Assembly: GCA_003215315.1 (NCBI GenBank)
Contig: QCKO01000004.1
Span: forward strand, 55,753-119,752
Direction: 5' to 3'
DNA: 64,000 nt
Source of the DNA: Prochlorococcus sp. AG-409-P19
GTDB lineage: Bacteria; Cyanobacteriota; Cyanobacteriia; PCC-6307; Cyanobiaceae
In this document: positions 41,471 through 52,009 of the stretch, in pieces
How positions within the stretch are numbered: position 1 is the stretch's first letter
Layout: each line of letters opens with the position of its first letter
Notes under the pieces: model-generated
Databases searched by the model: none
Told to the model about the DNA's origin: nothing
Seen by the model: only the letters and a program-made list of their open reading frames with translations
Made by a program: the position numbers and the translations under genes

Positions 41471-41891
41471 TTATTCTTGAACTAGGCCAAACAAGTTTTC
41501 TCTTCAAATAGTCTTCTACAATTACCAAAGCAGCTACAGGATCCAAATCATCTGCAGGTAAAAGAATACTTTTAGGTATAAATCTAAATATTTTTTTTGG
41601 CGGCCATATTTCCCAATATCTAAATCTTGCTCTCATCGTTGTATTTTTTTCATTGGACAAATATAAAGATCTATATTTATTTTCTAACAATTTTTGAAAC
41701 CAATAATCACTACTAGTACCATTTCCTATGATTATTTGATCTATTAAGTTCTCCTTATGCCAAAGAGATAGTAAATCCAAAACATATTCTTTCAAGACAA
41801 TTCTCCCATCTGAAATAGTATCGTCCGCCAGATCAACAAGTAGCAACCCACATTTATAGATTCCTGGATCAATAGAAATTAATTTAACCAT
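41451..41891 (-). CDS. RNase H-fold/YqgF-like conserved protein
   Basis: N-terminal SIDPGIYKCGLLLVD (DPG motif); C-terminal DDLDPVAALVIVEDYL. Confidence 0.65.
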   Translation of the reverse strand: MVKLISIDPGIYKCGLLLVDLADDTISDGRIVLKEYVLDLLSLWHKENLIDQIIIGNGTSSDYWFQKLLENKYRSLYLSNEKNTTMRARFRYWEIWPPKKIFRFIPKSILLPADDLDPVAALVIVEDYLKRKLVWPSSRIIRTWPE

Positions 41892-41896
41892 TATTT

Positions 41897-42880
41897 TTAT
41901 TCGCCAACATCTTTATTAACCAAACCTAACTCAAGGGTTATAGAAACCTTATCAGCACTATCACTATTTTTCAAAGCAATAGCCTTAATTTCATATTCAC
42001 CCTCATCTTTTGAGATTATTTGATTACCCAATTCATTTATTTGGTTTGCATTTAATTTCAAATCAGAACTCATAGATCCTCGCCTTTTTACTTCAGCTAA
42101 AGTAGAAGAAAGCAAAAGTTTAATTTTTTTATTAATAGAGTTGCCATCTAAGTTACCAGTTCTGATAATAGTTTTAGCAATCAAATCCCCCTTTCGAACT
42201 ATATTTTTATTCAAACGAACTTCAGGAAAAGCATATACATAATTTTCACCTCTTAAAATATTTCCAGCAGATCTAATATTGACAACCCACGTCCTCTGAT
42301 CGCTAATGATCTCTTCAAGTCTATCAATATGATCTTTCCGAACAAGTAATATCCTTCTATATGGTTTTTCTTGAGGTTTTGCAAGAGTAAAAGCATAATA
42401 ATTAGCCTGCTGTAAAATTGACTCTATTTCTTTTTTTATATCTTGATCATTTTCAATCTTAATTGTTTTTGTAACTAAAGATTGACCACTACTAATTACT
42501 ACATCTCCGCTTCTTAAAGCATATAAATTCTTCTCAAGCATTTTTAATTCTTTTTCACCGTTCTTAATTTTCTCTTCTAAAACATTACGCTCTTCTTGCA
42601 AGGGAATCAAAGCCAATCGGCTCTCTTGCAATCGCTTTTGAATATCCTCTAATTTAAACAAACCAATTCTTAGCTGCCTACTTGCAAGAATCATTCCTCC
42701 TAACGAGATCGCACTTATAAAGCTTCCTGTCAAAACTGTTATCAATATTGCAGTTCTTTTTGGCCTCAACTTGAAAACACTCAACCTAGCTTTGCCAACT
42801 CGACTTCCAAGCATGTCTCCCAAAGTAGATAAAACACCTCCAAGGAGCAGTAAGAAAATAATTAGGGGCCAACCTGTCAC
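41897..42880 (-). CDS. DUF3084-like membrane/coiled-coil protein
   Basis: Two N-terminal TM segments, LSTLGDMLGSRVGKARLSVFKLRPKRTAILITVLTGSFISA, then coiled coil. Confidence 0.78.
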   Translation of the reverse strand: MTGWPLIIFLLLLGGVLSTLGDMLGSRVGKARLSVFKLRPKRTAILITVLTGSFISAISLGGMILASRQLRIGLFKLEDIQKRLQESRLALIPLQEERNVLEEKIKNGEKELKMLEKNLYALRSGDVVISSGQSLVTKTIKIENDQDIKKEIESILQQANYYAFTLAKPQEKPYRRILLVRKDHIDRLEEIISDQRTWVVNIRSAGNILRGENYVYAFPEVRLNKNIVRKGDLIAKTIIRTGNLDGNSINKKIKLLLSSTLAEVKRRGSMSSDLKLNANQINELGNQIISKDEGEYEIKAIALKNSDSADKVSITLELGLVNKDVGE

Positions 42881-42938
42881 AGCTCTAATTACAGTCCTTT
42901 AATCAAACTATCTTTATTATCGCTTTTAGGATAGACCT

Positions 42939-43673
42939 TTAATTAAATCGTTTAGCTAAAGCTATAGGATCAAAAATAGTAATTTTCTTACGATCAATTG
43001 CAAGTAATGATGAATTCCTCAATTCTCCCAACAACCTTGTAATGGTTACCCTAGTAGATCCAATAGCTTCAGCAATTGCTTGATGAGAAAGTTTTAAGTC
43101 TATCGTTATACCATTTTCATCTGGGACCCCAAAATCTCTACATAAAACCAATAAAAAACTGACCAATCTTGAAGACATATCTCGATGAGTTAATGTTTCA
43201 ATCATGGTTTCGGTCTGCAAAATACGACTTGATAAGCCCTGTAATAACAATAGTCCTACTCCAGTATCGGCCTCTATAGCATTACGAACCGATGTAGCAG
43301 GTGCAGTAATTAACTCAACTTTTGTAAAAGCTACAGCGTGATAAAAACGGTCTGACCTATCACCAGTCAACAATGAAAGAACACCAAACAAACTATTCTC
43401 TCGCAATAACGCAACTGTAATTTCTTCACCAGTTTCATAAACCCTCGACAAACGTACTGCCCCTCGTCTAATCAAATAAACCTTCTCAGCAGGGTCTCCA
43501 GGAAAAAAAATAGTCTTAGATCTCTCAACAATCTCGGAAGATGCTCCTTCCAGAGATCTAATTACATCTAGGAGGGTAGAATTATTAATAGATCCTTGCT
43601 GGTTAGAATTAAAAGCCATTTGGCTATTGCTGTCTTGGTTGTATCGAGTAAATCCCCGGTATGAAGTGACCAT
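42939..43673 (-). CDS. ntcA: Global nitrogen regulator NtcA (CRP family)
   Basis: [37 protein letters not shown]...[40 protein letters not shown]. Start proposed at ATG 43673 (MVTSYRGF), not the TTG at 43691. Confidence 0.93.
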   Translation of the reverse strand: MVTSYRGFTRYNQDSNSQMAFNSNQQGSINNSTLLDVIRSLEGASSEIVERSKTIFFPGDPAEKVYLIRRGAVRLSRVYETGEEITVALLRENSLFGVLSLLTGDRSDRFYHAVAFTKVELITAPATSVRNAIEADTGVGLLLLQGLSSRILQTETMIETLTHRDMSSRLVSFLLVLCRDFGVPDENGITIDLKLSHQAIAEAIGSTRVTITRLLGELRNSSLLAIDRKKITIFDPIALAKRFN

Positions 43674-43694
43674 AGCCTCGAGTTCGTTCAAAAG

Positions 43695-43736
43695 ACATTA
43701 GGGATTAGACTTAAAACGATATGTAGCCATAATGAC
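43695..43736 (-). promoter_or_regulatory. Candidate NtcA-dependent promoter of ntcA
   Basis: Minus strand: GTC-ATTATGGC-TAC, exactly N22, then TAATGT (TAN3T). One mismatch to GTA-N8-TAC. Confidence 0.6.
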
Positions 43737-43979
43737 TTTTTTAGACCTTATTTTTTTAAACCAATACAATTTCACTGAAACTCCTTATAAATACTTGATT
43801 TTCACACTTGATTGTCTCAGAAATAAGAATTCATAACAGTATCAACAAATCCAAACCTCTTAATCCTCGCAAACAAGAAGGAACACATTGATTAATTACG
43901 CTATAGATAGTGTGAAGTATATTGAATTCATGATTTATGACGCTAGATTAAAAAGAAGATTACTGACGCAAGAATTTTA

Positions 43980-44549
43980 ATGAATGCCAACATTAGTTCT
44001 AAACCAGCAATACCCTTAATCCATCAACAAGATGACATTCCTCTTCACTTAGTTTCAACACAAGGACAAATCCAGATTCATACAGGTATTTACAGAGGCA
44101 GCTATTCAGTAGTACTAAGTGAAGCACTGAGATCTGCTGGTTTAGGAAGTCGGGTTTTAATTGTGCAATTTTTAAAAGGTGGCGTAAACCAAGGTCCAGA
44201 TAAACCTGTTCAACTCTGTGGAAATTTAGAATGGATCAGACCATCAATAGAAACATGCTTACCCATCAATAGACTTAAAACTGAATCTTCAGTTACCGAT
44301 TTAATGCACCAAAAAGCCATAAAAGAAGTTTGGCAAAGTTGCAAGCAAAAGCTTACGAATAATCTTATAAATAAAATAGTTTTAGATGAGGTAGGCCTAG
44401 CAATTGCTCATGGATTCATTAAAGAAACTGAGCTCATCACAACGCTAAAGAATCGATCGCCATCAACTGATGTGATTTTGACAGGTCCAGCCATACCTTC
44501 TCAAGTTTTGGAAATGGCTGATCAAATAACCGAATTACGCTGTAGTTAA
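43980..44549 (+). CDS. CobO/BtuR-like P-loop family protein with degenerate Walker A
   Basis: HTGIYRGSYSVVLSEALRSAGLGSRVLIVQFLKGG...NLEWIRP...KIVLDEVGLAIAHGFI. Confidence 0.78.
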   Translation: MNANISSKPAIPLIHQQDDIPLHLVSTQGQIQIHTGIYRGSYSVVLSEALRSAGLGSRVLIVQFLKGGVNQGPDKPVQLCGNLEWIRPSIETCLPINRLKTESSVTDLMHQKAIKEVWQSCKQKLTNNLINKIVLDEVGLAIAHGFIKETELITTLKNRSPSTDVILTGPAIPSQVLEMADQITELRCS

Positions 44550-45143
44550 ATGCTCAAAAATGATCGCTGGATTACTCAACAAGCCTCCAATGGAATGCTT
44601 GTACCATTTCAAGAAAAACTTGTCAGACATCTAAATCCAGATTCTCATACCTCTCCTGTGCTCAGCTATGGATGTTCTTCCTATGGCTATGACTTAAGAC
44701 TTTCGTCGAAAGAGTTCCTAATTTTTCGTCATGTACCTGGCACAGTAATGAACCCAAAACAATTTAATCCTGCAAACCTAGAAGCAACAGTCCTTCATAA
44801 AGATAATTATGGAGAATACTTCATACTCCCAGCCCATTCATATGGCCTAGGTGTTGCTCTAGAGAAAATGAAAGTACCAGCAAATATAACTGTGATCTGC
44901 ATCGGTAAAAGCACTTATGCTCGATTAGGAATCATAGTTAATACAACACCAGCTGAAGCTAGCTGGGAGGGACATTTAACTTTAGAATTCAGCAATAGTT
45001 CCGGTGCAGATTGTCGAATATATGCAAATGAAGGTATTTGTCAATTATTATTTTTCGAAGGAGATCCTTGTGAAACAACCTATAAAGATAGAAAAGGTAA
45101 GTATCAGCATCAACCAGAAAAAGTTACTCTCGCCAAAGTTTAA
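44550..45143 (+). CDS. dcd: dCTP deaminase
   Basis: YGCSSYGYDLRLS, LPAHSYGLGVALEKMKVP, GKSTYARLGIIVNTTPAEASWEGHLTLEFSN. Confidence 0.95.
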   Translation: MLKNDRWITQQASNGMLVPFQEKLVRHLNPDSHTSPVLSYGCSSYGYDLRLSSKEFLIFRHVPGTVMNPKQFNPANLEATVLHKDNYGEYFILPAHSYGLGVALEKMKVPANITVICIGKSTYARLGIIVNTTPAEASWEGHLTLEFSNSSGADCRIYANEGICQLLFFEGDPCETTYKDRKGKYQHQPEKVTLAKV

Positions 45144-45145
45144 TC

Positions 45146-45778
45146 ATGAGCATTGTTGACTTAGTCACATCAACTCCAGATGCCGAAAAGAATATGGCAT
45201 ACATAGCTAGAGTAAGTAACCCTAACAATCAGCAAAATGAAAATTTCACCAAGTTACTTCAATACTGTATTAAGCATGAACATTGGAGTGTATTCGAACA
45301 AGCTTATATGACTCTAGAAATTGAAACTAATAGAGGAATAGCCGCACAAATTTTGAGACATAGGTCTTTTACTTTCCAAGAATTTTCTCAGCGTTATGCA
45401 AGCAGCACTCAATTAGGGACTATACCGATTCCGAATCTAAGACGGCAGGATAATAAAAATAGACAAAATTCAATTCCTGACCTTTCAGATGAAATAACTA
45501 ATTATTTTGAAGAGAAAATTAAAAATCACTTTAAAGACAGTCAGTTACTCTATGAGGAGATGCTTAAAGATGGTATAGCAAAAGAATGTGCTCGATTTGT
45601 ATTACCTCTTGCTACTCCTACAAAGATATATATGACAGGCTCTTGTCGATCCTGGATTCATTATATAAAGCTGCGAACCGGTCATGGTACTCAAAAGGAA
45701 CATATGGAAATTGCTAATGGATGCCAAAAGATTTTCAAACAAATATTTCCTGTAGTATCGGCTGCATTAGGATGGTGA
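45146..45778 (+). CDS. thyX: FAD-dependent thymidylate synthase
   Basis: ThyX motif RHRSFTFQEFSQRYA (RHR-x7-S); LPLATPTKIYMTGSCRSWIHYIKLRTG. Confidence 0.97.
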   Translation: MSIVDLVTSTPDAEKNMAYIARVSNPNNQQNENFTKLLQYCIKHEHWSVFEQAYMTLEIETNRGIAAQILRHRSFTFQEFSQRYASSTQLGTIPIPNLRRQDNKNRQNSIPDLSDEITNYFEEKIKNHFKDSQLLYEEMLKDGIAKECARFVLPLATPTKIYMTGSCRSWIHYIKLRTGHGTQKEHMEIANGCQKIFKQIFPVVSAALGW

Positions 45779-45782
45779 TATT

Positions 45783-46346
45783 TCAAGAATGACTTCTGGG
45801 AGAAACAATGATTTGATTATCTTTTGCTGAGGATTGAAGGGATTTAATATAACTTTCTTTTCGCAAACCAGAGAACGAAGGTAATTGATCTTCATTAATT
45901 AATGCATTAAAAATACTCATAAGTTCGTTTTCACTTCTAAAGCCAATAGAAACTCCATTATCTATACCATTCTTATCAAAAAGGTTTAATTGTGGTATAC
46001 CATTAACATCATATTTATCAATAAGATCTGCCCACCTTGGATTGTCTACATTTAGTAAAACTAGATTCACCTTACTTTTATTTATGTTATTCATAGATTC
46101 AATCGATGGTGCCATTTCCTGACAAACCTCACACCAATCAGCATAAAATTCTATTATTGTTGGCTTACCATTCATCAATGCTTCTTCAGGCAGGAGAGAG
46201 TTTCGAGCTAAAGTTTCAAGAGAACTATTGGCACCAAAGCTATTCCTAAAAACAAAAAAGATCGCAACAAAAGCTATGCTTAATGAAAGCAATAATATTC
46301 TTTGAAAATTGCTTAGTTGAGTTTTATTGACTGGTGTTTGACCCAT
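45783..46346 (-). CDS. txlA: Thioredoxin-like protein, TxlA/HCF164 type
   Basis: Membrane anchor then IIEFYADWCEVCQEMAPSIESM. Confidence 0.88.
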   Translation of the reverse strand: MGQTPVNKTQLSNFQRILLLSLSIAFVAIFFVFRNSFGANSSLETLARNSLLPEEALMNGKPTIIEFYADWCEVCQEMAPSIESMNNINKSKVNLVLLNVDNPRWADLIDKYDVNGIPQLNLFDKNGIDNGVSIGFRSENELMSIFNALINEDQLPSFSGLRKESYIKSLQSSAKDNQIIVSPRSHS

Positions 46347-46424
46347 TAAAAGTACTGATGATTTTTAGTTATTCATTATATATTCTAATAACATTTTTTC
46401 AAACTATACAAACAATAGATTTTC

Positions 46425-47114
46425 TTAGGAAGAACACTGAACCAAGTTTCTTTGAAACATAGCTCTATAAACTTTCTTTTCTTGATTGAGTACATATAGT
46501 TCTCTCTCTGAACAAACATCATAAGGATTCTCATATAACCACTCAGATTCACCATAAATAATCCTTTTAAAGAAATTACTCTCCTCAATAACAACTATCA
46601 TGGATTGTATTACTTCATATATATCACTCTGTATAAAAAGTTCTCTAGAAGGGCTTAGAGCTTTTGCTATAGAAGTTAATAGATCTGGTTGCAAAACTCT
46701 TCTTTTAAAATGCCTCCTTTTAAACCAAGGGTCTGGAAATTGAATAGATACTCTTTGCAATTGATCATGATTTAAAGATTCCAACCAATCAAGCAAGCTG
46801 ATATTTGCATTGCAAAACAAGAATTTAATATTGTTTAAATCCAATTCTTTCCTTTCTTTCTCTGCAGCAATTACTAATAACTCCCTTATCTCAATCCCAA
46901 GATGATTCCAATCTTTATTCATCTTGGCCATATCAATTAAAAACCGTCCCCTAGCAGACCCAATGTCTAAATGAATTGGCAAACTATCATCCTCAAACAA
47001 ATCAGATGACAAAGGCAACGCAAATGGCTGCTGAAAGAAACGGCTTAGTGGATTAACATGTTGGCGCAAGATCAAGCACAATAATATTTTTTTATTATCT
47101 ACCAATAAAGTCAA
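46425..47114 (-). CDS. trmB: tRNA (guanine-N7-)-methyltransferase
   Basis: LDIGSARGRFLIDMA, HLGIEIRELLV, SIQFPDPWFKRRHFKRRVLQP. Confidence 0.94.
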   Translation of the reverse strand: MTLLVDNKKILLCLILRQHVNPLSRFFQQPFALPLSSDLFEDDSLPIHLDIGSARGRFLIDMAKMNKDWNHLGIEIRELLVIAAEKERKELDLNNIKFLFCNANISLLDWLESLNHDQLQRVSIQFPDPWFKRRHFKRRVLQPDLLTSIAKALSPSRELFIQSDIYEVIQSMIVVIEESNFFKRIIYGESEWLYENPYDVCSERELYVLNQEKKVYRAMFQRNLVQCSS

Positions 47115-47317
47115 TCAAGTATATAAAAAACATGGAAATGAGAAAAAGATGATTCTTGAATACTATTCACTCAAAAACAATAAGAATATCTTTCTGTCAA
47201 TATTTTCTCTTGAAAATGCTTTCCCTTAGTGACTAGATTAATCCAATTTTTGTCATGGTTCTATAGCTTTCTGGTGGTAAAATACATCATTAAAACGCTA
47301 GATTCTTAATTAAAGAT

Positions 47318-47941
47318 TTGATTATCCCTGTGTCAGAAGAACTTTTCCAAAGCCTTGCTTGGCTTTCATACCGATTAGCCGCCACATTTGCATTTGGAGT
47401 ACCTTTAATAATTTTCGCCTGGTCTGTTGCAAAAAAAGAAAGTCCTATACAAAGATTCATATCCATTTATTTTAAAGTTGCAAGTCTTTTAGCGATCAGT
47501 ATTTTGCTATTAATAAGTGGAGATTCACTAGGTTATTTGACATCATTAATCTCATCATTACTAATAATGATAACTCTTTGGTTTTGGATAGATCTAAATG
47601 AAGAGCTCAAAGAAATGTCTATAAATAATGGAATCGCATTAACAACAAAAATCTGGAGATGGTGTTTAACATTTTGGGGTCTACTTTTTTCAAGTTTACA
47701 TCTTTTATCATTCGACTGTCTCCACTCAGAGAATAGCAAATATTGTTATTATTGGACAGAATTGCCTAACCAATTAGATAAAATTCCTCAAGTTCTTATA
47801 AAGTTCTTGTTAGGTGGAAATTGGAATTCTGCCTTAGCTGGTTTCGTAGGATACTTTACATTAATGATATATATAATTGGTTTTTTACAATGGTTATTCT
47901 TAAAACTACCTAAACAAGGAAGAATTGCAGGCGACTTTTAA
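47318..47941 (+). CDS. DUF3177-like membrane protein
   Basis: Multi-TM; LAWLSYRLAATFAFGVPLIIFAWS...IQRFISIYFKVASLLAISILLLISG. Confidence 0.7.
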   Translation: MIIPVSEELFQSLAWLSYRLAATFAFGVPLIIFAWSVAKKESPIQRFISIYFKVASLLAISILLLISGDSLGYLTSLISSLLIMITLWFWIDLNEELKEMSINNGIALTTKIWRWCLTFWGLLFSSLHLLSFDCLHSENSKYCYYWTELPNQLDKIPQVLIKFLLGGNWNSALAGFVGYFTLMIYIIGFLQWLFLKLPKQGRIAGDF

Positions 47942-47963
47942 AAAATCAATCAGAGAGTAAAGT

Positions 47964-50873
47964 TTATCTCCTTTGATAAATACTCAAAATTTCCGAACAT
48001 CTTTGACAAATAAAATCATTACTCAGATCTTGGCTTTCTATAGTTTCATAATGCCAACACCTTTCACATTTTCTCCCCCTAGCTCTAGAAACTTCTATAG
48101 TCCCAAACTTATTTTCCTCTTCAACTAAAATTTCTGCCCATGGTTCGCCGCCTATCTGCAAATGAGAAACAAGAAGCCAATCTCTTAATAAATCCACTTC
48201 TTTGTTACCATTTTTACTAAGCCATTCAATTGCTTTTAAAAGTGGCTCATAAGAAATTTGTATTCTTATAGCAGCTTCAAGAGATGAGCCTAATTCCTGT
48301 TTATTCCTACATTCCTCTAACATTTTATTGATAACACCTCTAAATTCACGAAGTTCAGAAATATGATTAGTTAAATCATCATCACGCCATGAATCTGGTG
48401 GTGTTGGCCAAGATGTTTTAAAAACCGAAATATGATTTAGTGAATAAGGAATATTTTGCCATATATCCTCTGCCATATGCGACATTACTGGTGCAATCAA
48501 GGCAGAAAGTCGTTCAATAATTAATGACAAAACAGTTTGGCAACTTCTTCTTCTAAAATCAGAATTTAAACTTACATATAGTCTATCTTTAGCTATATCT
48601 AGATAAAAGTTAGAAAGCTCGACTACACAAAAATTTTGAATTATTTGAAAAAACTTATAAAATTCGTATTTATTAAAAGCCAAGGTCACTTCATCAATTA
48701 CTTGAGCTGTCCTATGAAGCATCCAGCGATCTAACAATGGTAACTTCTGCACATCTATTGCATCACTTAAAGGTTCAAAGTCATAAAGGTTTCCTAATAA
48801 ATATCTGGATGTATTTCTTACCTTGCGATAAACATCTGAAATTTGTTTTAAAATACTTTGACCAATTGGAACATCAACTGAATAATCAACAGAGCTCACC
48901 CATAACCTAAGAACATCTGCACCATATGCAGGCTGATTTTTTTTATTTGGGCCTCCATTAATAATCATTAAAGGGTCAACAATATTCCCCAATGACTTAC
49001 TCATTTTTCTTCCATTCTCATCTAATACAAAGCCATGAGTTAGTACACTCTTGAATGGCGCTTTCTGGTTAACAGCCACAGATGTTAACAAAGAAGATTG
49101 AAACCAGCCTCTATGCTGATCGGAACCTTCAAGATACAAATCCGCAGGGTAATTTATATCAGATTCCTCATCAATAACAGAGGACCAACTAGAACCAGAG
49201 TCAAACCAGACGTCCATTGTATCTGTACCTTTCCTCCAAAGATCAGATTCGTGTGAATATTTAGGTGGCAAAAGTTGAGATTCATCTAATTCCCACCAAA
49301 TATCAGCTCCATGCTTAGAAAATAAATCTTTTATATGAGATATAGTTGTCTCATTAAGTAAAATATCCTTACCATCTTTTTGATAGAAAACTGGAATCGG
49401 TACACCCCAAGTACGTTGCCTAGAAATACACCAATCACCTCTTTCTTTAACCATTGACTCTATTCTATTTTGACCTGAATCTGGCAACCATTCAACTTCT
49501 TTAATTGCATCCAAAGCAGATTTTCTAAAGCCTTCTACAGAAGCAAACCATTGCTCGGTAGCTCTAAAAATGGTTGGTTTTTTAGTTCTCCAATCGTATG
49601 GATATTTATGCTCATAAGGTACTTCAGCTAACAAAGCACCTGCTTCGGCCAAATCACTTATAATTACATCATTAGCATCTTTTAAAACATTCAGGCCTTC
49701 AAACTTACCTGCCTTTTTGGTAAACAAACCCTTTTCATTAACTGGACAAAATATCTCAAGTCCATATTTTATTCCTGTATTAAAATCATCAATACCATGA
49801 CCAGGTGCAGTATGAACAAGGCCTGTACCAGATTCAACAGTAATATAATCACCTCCTGAAACTACTGGGGAAGTTCGTTTCATCAATGGATGATGATAGA
49901 TGATTCCTTCAAGTAATTCTCCTTTTACAAGTGCTCTTTGTACTAACTTAATCTGAATCTTTTCAGAAACTTCTTCTAATAAAGTAGAAGCCAAAATAAA
50001 TAGTCTATTATCAACATCTGAGGCAAAGACATATTCCAAATTCTTATTAATCGAAATCGCCATATTGCCTGGTAATGTCCAGGGAGTAGTAGTCCAAATG
50101 GCAAGTTTAATATTATCAATCTTATTGTCTTTATTTAATTCCAATCCTTGTTGGCTAAGGTTATCAATTAAATTCTCTGGTAATTTTGCAACTGGAAATC
50201 CAACATAAATACTTTGACTAATATGACCAGCTGGATATTCTAATTCTGCTTCAGCTAAAGCAGTCCTTGAGCTAGGGCTCCAATGAACAGGTTTTAATCC
50301 TCTATATATAAAACCTTTTAACGCCATTTGACCAAATACTTTAATTTGTGAGGCTTCATATTGTTTCTGAAGAGTTAAATATGGGTTATCCCAATCACCC
50401 CAAATACCCCACCTTTTAAAACCTTGCATCTGACTTTTGACTTGTTTCTTTGCATATTCAGCTGCTTTCTTACGTAGGGCTAATGGAGACAACTCAGATC
50501 TCTTCGATTTTTCTAATGATTGAAGGACTTTCAATTCTATTGGTAATCCATGACAATCCCAACCAGGGATATAACGAACCTTTCGGCCTTTCATTATTTG
50601 ATATTTATTTATTATGTCTTTGAGGATTTTATTAAGAGCGTGCCCCATATGAAGAGGCCCATTGGCATATGGAGGGCCATCATGCAAAGTAAAAGGTTCT
50701 CCTGTATTTTCCAACCCAAGTTCAAAATCAATTTTCTGATCTTTCCAAAAAGCCTGCAACTCTGGCTCTCGCTGAATTGCATTTGCTCTCATACCAAAAT
50801 TCGTTTGTAAAAGGTTGAGAGTGTTTTTATAAGACGGACGATTTTCTCCGTCCTTTTTATGCTCCTGATTCAC
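47964..50873 (-). CDS. ileS: Isoleucyl-tRNA synthetase
   Basis: [25 protein letters not shown] (HIGH-like), [17 protein letters not shown] (KMSKS), C-terminal zinc motif CERCWHYE...CQRC. Confidence 0.97.
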   Translation of the reverse strand: MNQEHKKDGENRPSYKNTLNLLQTNFGMRANAIQREPELQAFWKDQKIDFELGLENTGEPFTLHDGPPYANGPLHMGHALNKILKDIINKYQIMKGRKVRYIPGWDCHGLPIELKVLQSLEKSKRSELSPLALRKKAAEYAKKQVKSQMQGFKRWGIWGDWDNPYLTLQKQYEASQIKVFGQMALKGFIYRGLKPVHWSPSSRTALAEAELEYPAGHISQSIYVGFPVAKLPENLIDNLSQQGLELNKDNKIDNIKLAIWTTTPWTLPGNMAISINKNLEYVFASDVDNRLFILASTLLEEVSEKIQIKLVQRALVKGELLEGIIYHHPLMKRTSPVVSGGDYITVESGTGLVHTAPGHGIDDFNTGIKYGLEIFCPVNEKGLFTKKAGKFEGLNVLKDANDVIISDLAEAGALLAEVPYEHKYPYDWRTKKPTIFRATEQWFASVEGFRKSALDAIKEVEWLPDSGQNRIESMVKERGDWCISRQRTWGVPIPVFYQKDGKDILLNETTISHIKDLFSKHGADIWWELDESQLLPPKYSHESDLWRKGTDTMDVWFDSGSSWSSVIDEESDINYPADLYLEGSDQHRGWFQSSLLTSVAVNQKAPFKSVLTHGFVLDENGRKMSKSLGNIVDPLMIINGGPNKKNQPAYGADVLRLWVSSVDYSVDVPIGQSILKQISDVYRKVRNTSRYLLGNLYDFEPLSDAIDVQKLPLLDRWMLHRTAQVIDEVTLAFNKYEFYKFFQIIQNFCVVELSNFYLDIAKDRLYVSLNSDFRRRSCQTVLSLIIERLSALIAPVMSHMAEDIWQNIPYSLNHISVFKTSWPTPPDSWRDDDLTNHISELREFRGVINKMLEECRNKQELGSSLEAAIRIQISYEPLLKAIEWLSKNGNKEVDLLRDWLLVSHLQIGGEPWAEILVEEENKFGTIEVSRARGRKCERCWHYETIESQDLSNDFICQRCSEILSIYQRR

Positions 50874-50966
50874 TTTAGCTATTAATCAATTACAATTATG
50901 GTCCCTAATGATCATATTACTAGAGAGGGATCTGATCTTTTCCGTTAAAATTTCAAAGGCAGCTAA

Positions 50967-51446
50967 CTAACTCTCTAATCTCTTTTTTTCTTCTCTATCA
51001 AAACCCTGTTGCTGCGTAGCTTCATTAATTTCAGGGCGAACCCATTTTTTTGTAATGACTTTTTTCTTTGGTTGAATTGCTAATATTTTATGTAATTGAA
51101 AAATGCTTTTAACCATTTCTTTCAAAACGGAGGCCAATTGGCTAAAAGATGTATACCATCTTTCAAGGGATCTAATACGATTTTTTTCTTCCACCGCAAG
51201 TCGCTCCCATCTACTTTCTGCAATCTCAAGTAACATTTTGCTGAAAATAATTACTCCAACAACTAGTACTATCAATGGCGATCCTTTAAAAAGGTCACTA
51301 TCAAGATAAAGAACTAAACCTTGTGCCAAGAAAAGGCTGCCTAATAAACCATCTCTAGGTCTGCTTAATTCAGTCAAAAGCAAAGGCAATAGCAATATTA
51401 AAAATCCCAGAAGAATTGAAACGCATCCAAGTATCAATGAGATCAT
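50967..51446 (-). CDS. Ycf66-like protein
   Basis: MISLILGCVSILLGFLILLLPLLLTELSRPRDGLLGSLFLAQGLVLYLDSDLF; internal ATG at 51446 preferred over the 195-aa ORF start. Confidence 0.72.
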   Translation of the reverse strand: MISLILGCVSILLGFLILLLPLLLTELSRPRDGLLGSLFLAQGLVLYLDSDLFKGSPLIVLVVGVIIFSKMLLEIAESRWERLAVEEKNRIRSLERWYTSFSQLASVLKEMVKSIFQLHKILAIQPKKKVITKKWVRPEINEATQQQGFDREEKKRLES

Positions 51447-51874
51447 TAGTGTCTTTAATTTACCATTTTCTATTGTTTTACTATAACTAGCTTCTCTATA
51501 TGAAAGCCAGAAAAGACAATTCTTATGAGCATCCTGAGAAAAAATCAAATGCAAAAAAAATATGATTATTCATTAATGGATCTCTTTTTTTAAAATTTAT
51601 CTTAATAGGATCGCTATTCTTGGCCAAAGAAATATAGTTTATAACCTATAATAATTTTCTAGAAACTAGATAAAGTGCAATTTCAGCATATAAAGAAATT
51701 AACATCCACTATTCTGAAAGAGATCATCAAGTAAATATTCCATCAAACTTTATTTAGATAATTACAAACTTAATCTCTTTTAGTTTATATAAATTTTAAA
51801 TTTACCAAAAATTAATACTTACTAAAAAATGATTTTGGTACCTCTCTGGATTATGATAATTTTCAGATTCTCTA

Positions 51875-51956
51875 GCCCACCTGGCGGAATTGGTAGACGC
51901 GCTGGTTTTAGGTACCAGTGACTTCGGTCGTGGGAGTTCAAGTCTCCCGGTGGGCA
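51875..51956 (+). tRNA. tRNA-Leu (anticodon TAG)
   Basis: GCCCACC/GGTGGGC acceptor, anticodon arm CTGGT-TTTAGGT-ACCAG, variable arm TGACTTCGGTCG, T arm GGGAG-TTCAAGT-CTCCC. Confidence 0.94.
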
Positions 51957-52009
51957 TTTTTTCTTATCCTGAAAGTATTCATCGTCCTATAGCAACATTC
52001 CATTAAGCA

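Noticed and set aside
50828-50856. GACGGA...TCCGTC + T5 terminator-like hairpin
   Set aside because: Falls inside the first codons of ileS ([10 protein letters not shown]), so probably coincidental coding sequence.
51447-51874. 430-bp AT-rich spacer before tRNA-Leu as a possible integration site
   Set aside because: No integrase, attachment-site duplication or ORF seen.
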